A stretch of DNA of 64,000 bases from Psettodes erumei (taxonomy: Eukaryota; Chordata; Actinopteri; Pleuronectiformes; Psettodidae): NCBI GenBank assembly GCA_016785225.1, contig JAFBJZ010000825.1, positions 124,001 through 188,000 on the forward strand, written 5' to 3'. Of this stretch, positions 26,001 to 34,212 are shown piece by piece (positions within the stretch are counted from its first letter, which is position 1; each line of letters begins with the position of its first letter). The notes beneath the pieces are model-generated. The model was not told where the DNA came from. It was given only the letters and a program-made list of their open reading frames with translations, and searched no databases. Made by a program: the position numbers and the translations under genes.

Positions 26001-29000
26001 TGATGGCATGTTGCTTCATTACCATGAACTGTAGCTTATTTTGACTCAGGAAAATTTCAGTAGGAACCAATGGGCTTTTTTCACATTTTACATATCACAG
26101 TAGGAAATTTGCAGGTGTACTGTAAATAAGAATTTGAGTGATGGCTGCTTCTGCTTCAGCGCCCTGGGTCCATTTATAAAACACACATCATAAATGTGAC
26201 TTACTAATCAAGGACAGAAAGGGCACACACAAGAATATTGTGATTTATAACTGTGTGCCTGCACATCCTTACCTGGTTACCCTTGCATATGTGAGAGAGC
26301 TTCATGTAGCTTCATGGTTGCATATGTCAGTGAAATGCAAAACAGAAGTTCTTGTTGGAAACATTGAGACAAGAAAATTGTTGTTTTTTGAAGGACACAG
26401 TGTGGCAAGGAGGGCTGCAGTGTCAGCAAGTGAGTGAAGCAAAAACCCACAGGACTTCTGGTGATCCAGGAAGGGAAAGCAATTTCTTGACCTCAGGAGT
26501 AGAGCTGCTGCTTCTTCATGTTCATAGGAGCCAGCTGGTTAGGATGCCTCCTGACAACTTAAAAATAAGTTTACAAATCTCTTGAGCAATCCAGTCCTGC
26601 TCCAGGATATAACATCATTGAAATCTATAGTATGCTTCAGGCAAATGGGTTTTGTGAAAACTGGTGTTTCAATAATGACTGCTCTGTTTTTAGACAATCA
26701 TTAAAGCATGCATTATGCACAAAAATACTTCATATTTCTTGCATTTTTTTAAAATGTTCTGTTATGATTTTGATTGGTTTGGGTCTTTGAAGGTTTTTGG
26801 AGTTTTCTACTAGAAGAAGGTTATGCAAGCCTTTGTTTTATGCACTTAATCAGGCTGAGTTTGTGATTAAAGTAGACAGCATATTCTGCATTCACAGTGT
26901 GAATATGTGAATGAAGCCTCATGTGCAGCATGCCATGGCAGCAGTGGGTTGTAATCAGTATGACTGTTGGTTCTTCTTGGGTCAATGATTTGTCAGACCA
27001 CACATATCAAATCAGGAAGCCTCACAGGAGCCTGGAGCGGGCCGTAAACTGCATTTCCATACAAAGGTCAGCAAAATATGTGCATATTGTTTTCACGGTA
27101 CAAATTTAATTTTGGAGGTTCATTCTGACCTTTAAGAACAGAACATGTTGCAAAAATAATATAAAGGTCCACATACAAATTTGGAGCTTATAACACGAAG
27201 TAAAAGAGATAGTACAGATATAGCACCACATTTGGTGCTGTAGTGAGTAGTCGAGCCAGCAGGACAGTGAGTCCAGCAGTACCAGACAAGGTTTAAAGGC
27301 AGGGTGCTTCAAACAGAGTCTAGTTGTCTTGGCTCTGTCTGAGCCTAATTCCAACATTTTCCTCTGATGCCTCCACTTTTCTTTTTCTTGCATGTATTTT
27401 TCTTACTATTTTAATGCGTCCTTCTCTTAATCCCTACTTTTCTGTGTGTCTAGTTTATAATGATATCTTGGTATCGGGTCGTGGCGACTCCTTCTTCATC
27501 CGGACTCACTTTGACTATGAGAAGGAGACTCCTCAGAGCTTGGCCTTTGGCCGTGGAGACATCTTCAAAGTGGTGGACACCCTGTATGATGGCAAGCTTG
27601 GCAACTGGCTGGCAATCCGTGTTGGCAAGGACAAGCAGCTGCTGGAGAAGGGAATCATCCCCAACAAGAGCAGGTAGGGCCATCGAGGGGTCTTTTCTAA
27701 GAGGCCCTGTACACAACAGTGCCAGGAACATACAGCAGCATAGGATCATATACAAAGACCCCTCACATGACTCACTGTAGCTAAAACTACACCAGTTCAA
27801 CAAGGCAGGATGGCAGGCCAGGTGTGGACAAGGACAGGTGAAGCAACTGATGCAACAGTTCACAGCTTTAGACCACTTTATCTTATTGCTACTATAAGAA
27901 AAAAACATTCACACTTCAACATCATGGTGGAAACACTCATTTATTTTTCTGTCAGACTAGACTAGACTAGACTAGACTCAGACAAGTGTTTACTTCCTTA
28001 CTACTACTCCTGTTTCTACACAGCAGTGTTGCGGAGTTTGGCTGCTTACCATCCGGTCTGCATACCACAGGGGTATCGTCTGGAGCAATGCAATGTCACC
28101 GTGACACAACACACAAGTGTCACAGCTTCATGACTGTGACTCAGACATGACACAACAACCCCCTGCCAGCTGTATGACAGAGGTGTTTGAATGGCACCTG
28201 TTTACTGGTTAAACCAAACAAAGTAAAACAGGTCATAATACGGTGGTCAGTACCAAATATATGACTATGACGAAAGATACTTCCTTATTATAAAATACTA
28301 TATACTTGTCTGTAGGTATAATACAGTTTAAAGATTGTAAAATACAATTGTGACAACATGTGTCCCCATTGTATGCTGTGGTATGATCTTTGTATGTTTG
28401 AGTAATGCAGAGTAACGATGGAAAATGTATTTCTATAGCATTAGCTATTGCATAGCATTTCTCTAAAGGAGCTGTCACAGTGTCTACTGATATCAAGTGA
28501 AAAGGGAAAGAGTTGCAATCCTGTATACCTATAGATTGTATAATATTTCCCTTTTAAGTTGGCATCTGTGTCAGATTTGGTGAAATAGTTTTTGAGAGGG
28601 TTAATGTACTATGCGGATACTACAGGCACTACACATTCGGCCAATCACAGCTCGCCATCTTTCATGGCTTGTGTAAGATAACATGGGCAGATTTCCTGGC
28701 TCATCCTGAGAGCACAGATCACATGTGTCTATGTAATCTAAATGGGGGCCTTTCATAGTCACTGAGTGGTATAGTCTGTCTCTGTGTATTTATCTGTGTA
28801 CGCAGGTGAAACTTATCAGGTAACTGCTAAAACCCCTTTCTGGAACAGGTCCCCATCAAGAGTGCTACCTTATCTGTAGGTGAATGAAAGAAAGAAACAA
28901 AAAGACTTAGTGTGCACTGTGACACTGGAGACAGGTTAAAACAACGTACTTTATCATTTATGGTGCCCCATGTTGTGTCTGGCTTTTTTAGACACATATA

Positions 29001-32000
29001 TTCATCTAGTTTAAAGAGAAATATGAGGGATACAGTACATGCCAGATCAGACCAACACATTCAGATATTTAGACATTTTAGATCTGTGAAATGTGTTTAT
29101 ATGGCCATGCACTGTTTGATGCGCTACAAAAAACATGTACAATGGACAAGTGACACTTTTCTCATCCGTGTCAGAGCGGAGCAGATGGCCAGTGTCCAGA
29201 TCTCTCATAAAGCAGTCGTGGGTGATCGAGCTGACTTCTGGCGATTGCGAGCCCAGCGTTCTCTGAAGAGGAAGGACCTGAGGAAGAACAGAGAGAACCT
29301 GAGTGGTCAGACCCTGGCCACCCGTTTCCCAGCATATGAACGTGTGGTGCTCCGAGAAGGTGGGGAAATGCTATGTCTCTGTTCATGAAACCACTGGAGA
29401 AGTCATTGTGATCTTGATTTGAAGACATTGTGATGGATTTAAAAATGATAAACTAGGTCTTATCTGTTTATCTGTACTGTTGCCAACATGAGCCTATTTT
29501 GTCCCATCTGTCTATGTGTCTTGGTTTGGTAAGGTCCATTGAGTCTTTGGCATGGACAGTCTGCTCACAGTCCATTTCAGTTCAGGTCTTTTGAGATTTG
29601 AGATGATGTTGTGACAGGCTCTGACAGGGTCTGGTGTCAAACAAAAAGTGCTCTTATGAGATCTGAAAAGTGGGACCATCTCAGGCACAGAGGTGCTACA
29701 TATTACTATACATTACAACATGCACTGATGAGCCAAAACATTACGACCACACACAAAAGAAGTAAATAATGTTGATAATCTCATAACACTGGTGCATATG
29801 AATATCCACGATATATTAGACAGTATGTGAACAGTCAGTTCTTGTAGTCAGTGTGTTGGATAAGGGACAGTTGTAAAGGTGTAGACCTGAGACAACATGA
29901 CTGGATCTCACGCAAGGCTTGTGGGGCCAGATTTGGTACCAGATACCATGAGGCACCTTTAAGGGTTCTGTTGATTTCATGTCTCTGATGGTTGAAGAAC
30001 TGAGAACATTTAGATTAAAAAGATTAAAAATTATTTGTCTTTTTTCAAGAAATTTGAAAATTGACTTGCTCTGCATGTTTGTATGTGCTGCGTAATCTAA
30101 CATAGCTTTCTTCAAGTCAGAACCAACTGTTTGTTAGTTCCTCCGATATGAATGATTTAAGATATCTGACTGATATATTGGCACAGCTTATGTTACTGTC
30201 AGATTTAACTATTCAAAGGTTTATCGTATCTGCAAATATGTTGGCCTAACTGTAAGAAGAAATGTCAGTACACAAAAGTCAAATAATATAGTTTTGGTCA
30301 TTTAGAAACTCCATCAACCTCAGAAATCGAGTCAAGAGTTGACAAAAAATATGCTAATGTTATGTTCACAGTACAACATAGTACAGTATCACAGTAATTT
30401 GTAATACTGTGTCATTGCAGCTGGTTTCAGGCGTCCTGTGGTTCTGTTTGGCCCCATCGCTGACGCTGCTAATGAGAGACTGGCCTCTGAGATGCCTGAC
30501 CTGTTTGTTATTGCCAGTGAGTCTGTCTGTACTTGTGTGTGAAAGTCCTTCTTCCCATGTGATCAAATGTCCCAGCATGTGTGTACATGACCCTGACGCT
30601 GTTTCTGTGTTTTTATGTTAGAAACCGAGCCCAAAGATGCCGGCTCGGAGAAGTCATCAGGTGTGGTTCGTCTGAACACCATCAGACAAATCATCGAGCA
30701 GGTACCCAATCTCACACGCATACAATACAATACAATCCTTACGGAGAAAATAACTACACAAGTTTATCAGTCTGTATTCCTGAGATAGTACATTTTAAGG
30801 TGACTGTGATCTGTCTTTTATCAGTGGTTAGTAGTTAACTACTAACTTAAGCCATTAGCTACCAAGTTTAACAGGAAGCACTTTTATTGAGGAAATCTGA
30901 TTGGGATGAAGAGCATTTTGTGCAGAACAAATGACACTTACTTGTACAGCATTAAAAGGAAGTGATACATTGATACATTCCTTGCAGTGAATCTGATCAT
31001 ATAAACAGATCTTGGTTTGCAGTTATGTAACAGAACACATTTGTGGTATGTCATGCATACTCCAGAAATATTATCATTTCAGCATCTTCGATTCTCCCTC
31101 TAAATTTGGGATAAAAGTAACACTTTCACTTTCACTCAACACCTCTTCACTGTCAGCTGACCCACAGCTGGCCTGGGGAGACAGTGACTTCCACTAACAG
31201 TGTCTGCCCCTGTTCCTCACATCACAAAGGACAAGCATGCCCTGCTGGATGTGACACCCAAGGCAGTGGACACCCTGAACTACACCCAGTGGTACCCCAT
31301 TGTCATCTTCTTCAACCCGGACAGCAAGCATGGCATCAAGGCCATGAGACAAAGGATTATCCCCAGCTCGAACCGCAGTGCCCGCAAACTCTACGAACAA
31401 GCCATCAAACTGAGGAAGACCTGCCCTCATTTATTCACTGGTACAGTCCAAGCACAAGCAGAGATGCAGTCAGATGTCATGTCCAGCAGCACCACACAGT
31501 AGCTGTATATTTACTGTTGAATTGTGAATATTGAAGTGCGTATGCTGAGGGTAGATGGTTCTCTCATCCAGCCACCATTGATCTGAACTCAGCCAATGAC
31601 GCCTGGTATGGGAGCATCAAAGACTCCATCAGAGAGCAGCAGATGCAGGCTGTCTGGGTTTCTGACGGCAAGGTAAACACACACACACACACACACATAC
31701 GTTTCCATCATTCCAGAAGACATTACATCAATTTGCTTCACTGCACTGAAACATTTACTGGGCATTCATCACTGTAAATTAAAAACAACAGACGTGTGAA
31801 GTTTTAGACAGGCTCTAAAGGGTTTAGAGATGAATAATCATTTCTCATGGTGTGATTAGTCTCACTGATTGGACATCATGGTTATGATATTGTTGATTAT
31901 GTGATATTTCTGACTGAGCATAATGTGACTGAAAAGACAAACATTTACAAACTAAACTAAATGGAATTTAGAAGTGAGTGAGTCAGTTCCTATATTTAAA

Positions 32001-32691
32001 TTTACACATGAACTACAGTAATTAAAAGCTGCGGAGAAAGATTTAAAAAAAATGTAAAGTAGACATCTGAAGATTTACACTCAGTTCTAAGCTCAATGAT
32101 TTTTCAGCTGCAAATCACCAGAATCACGAGGCTGTTACTGTGTCAGACCATGAGGTTATAATCATAGATCTATAAATATGTTGAATCTATATTTTCATCC
32201 TGTCAGTAGCACTTTGTTCGTATTAGGTTCCAGGTTATCATGGTGTGTAGCGGACTGACTGCTCTCCTGTATTCCTGTCACCTTCATAGAAGCCACTTCT
32301 GTGTTTGTGCTCTGAGAAAACTCACTGTGTGTCTTCCTACTTCCTGCCAGTAGTGCTCTACAGCTCGGCTTTCTTTGTTTTTCTCCTCTCTTGTTCTCGT
32401 ACTATCCGTCTGTCTGTCTGTCCTTCCTTCCTGTACACCCAAGATCCATCATTTGTCTCTTCTAGCTGGAGGGAGTAGAGACTGACCTGGACTGCCAGGA
32501 CGTGGAGCGTCTGTCCTTCCTGTCCGCCATATCTGCCGACTACCTCAGTATGGACAGCCGGCTGACCTCTGACCTGGACGATACCGCAGATGAGGGTGGG
32601 GCCTACACTGACAATGAGCCTGATATGGAGACAATACACATCTCTGCCATCAGTCGCTCATCTGAACCTGTCACAGCTGAGGAGGTCGAGT

Positions 32692-32732
<41 letters not shown>

Positions 32733-34176
32733 CCGCGTGCAAGCTGCAGCGACCTCTTTTGAGAATGTATGTTATCACAGACTAAACCTTGGAAAAAAGC
32801 TATCAGTTCAATACATTGTATGAAGCATCATTCCGTCGCATCTTGAGGCAGAAGTGTCTTCACCTGTTATAAAGCGTGCCACCAGACAGAGGTCTGAAAC
32901 ACAGTCAGTTAGAGAGATGAGATGAATGCTGTATACATTCACACAGTTTTTCCCCAAAGATTGTTCATGGTGTTGCATCTGGAAAACAAAGAGCAGTGTG
33001 CCTTGTGTGTAAAGCATTCATTGGCAAAATACTTAGTGATACATGCAGTGGAACAAAAGGTACAATACTTACTTTTGAAATATAGTGGAGAAATGAACTG
33101 ATATAAAGTAGTGATACTACCATTATCACAACAACATATGGCAAGACAGAGTTTATTTGTCAAGCAATTATCAACAATGATGCAATTCAATTCTTACAAT
33201 AAAATAAAATAAAATTGTACTATGAAAAGATAGAAAAGAAACGCAAGACATTATAAAAGAATTTTAATTAAGAAAATAGATAAAAATAAGATGGGAGTTG
33301 GATAAGTGCATCTTCATCTTTGGATTTGTCCCATGGGGAATGTAAGCAGACACGTCGATGGTTCAGAAGATAGTGGCAGATCAGAACTATTCAGCTCTTT
33401 ATTAAGATATTAATAAATTGTTTGACAGACAGGAGTTAGGTCCAAACACCTGAGATCTGGGCTCATGTGATCCACATGTCAGTGTCAGTTTTATGAAGGT
33501 CAAACCTGTGCTCTCATGGGTCAGATGCAGACTTCAGGTCTCAGTCTCTGCTCTCTGTGGCTGGTTCTGCCATCTGTGGTTCATACTGGGAATTACATCT
33601 CCAAAACTGCCGCATCAGGACAACGCAACTATTGCTGTTCAAAAGTCTTTACCTACAATGTATCACTTTGCATCAGAAACGTCTTATTCTACTTCAACAT
33701 AGTAAACAAACCAAATCACCAGCAAACAGATTTTTACATGATGCCATATAACTTCCCACAATGCATTAGAATCTCTTTTAAATATATTCATTTTTGAAAA
33801 ACCAAAACATAAATTCAATCTTTTAGACTTGAAAATATAACTTGTAATTTACTTGTCATCAGTGTTTCTGAGATTAGACTGATAGCGAACAGACCAAAGT
33901 CAGGTCATTCCTAGGTTGAATGAAAGGCATAGTACTGTAAGTGTTTGAGGCTTCAGCCTCAAAAGTGACACACCCACCCCTGCCATGGTCCTGCCCACTG
34001 ACCTTACTTGTTTACTGGATGGATGTGCACACTTTGTGCATGTGTGTGTTTGTCTGTGTGTAGATCTTGCACAGATGCAGTCCAGAAATCAGGAGTCGCA
34101 TGAGGAAAATCAGCAACCGGGAAGTCCTCAAAAGGTCCAGTCCTCCAGTTGTCTCCTTACCAGACAGCAAGGTGAG

Positions 34177-34212
<36 letters not shown>

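Noticed and set aside
30421..30516. Active guanylate kinase
   Set aside because: The nucleotide-binding loop lacks the G-x-x-G-x-G-K pattern; ZO proteins have a non-catalytic domain.
32502..32762. Exon 18 extending through the CA repeat as coding
   Set aside because: Reading into the repeat gives a Thr-His run and a stop; ending at 32684 keeps phase with the next exon and family alignment.
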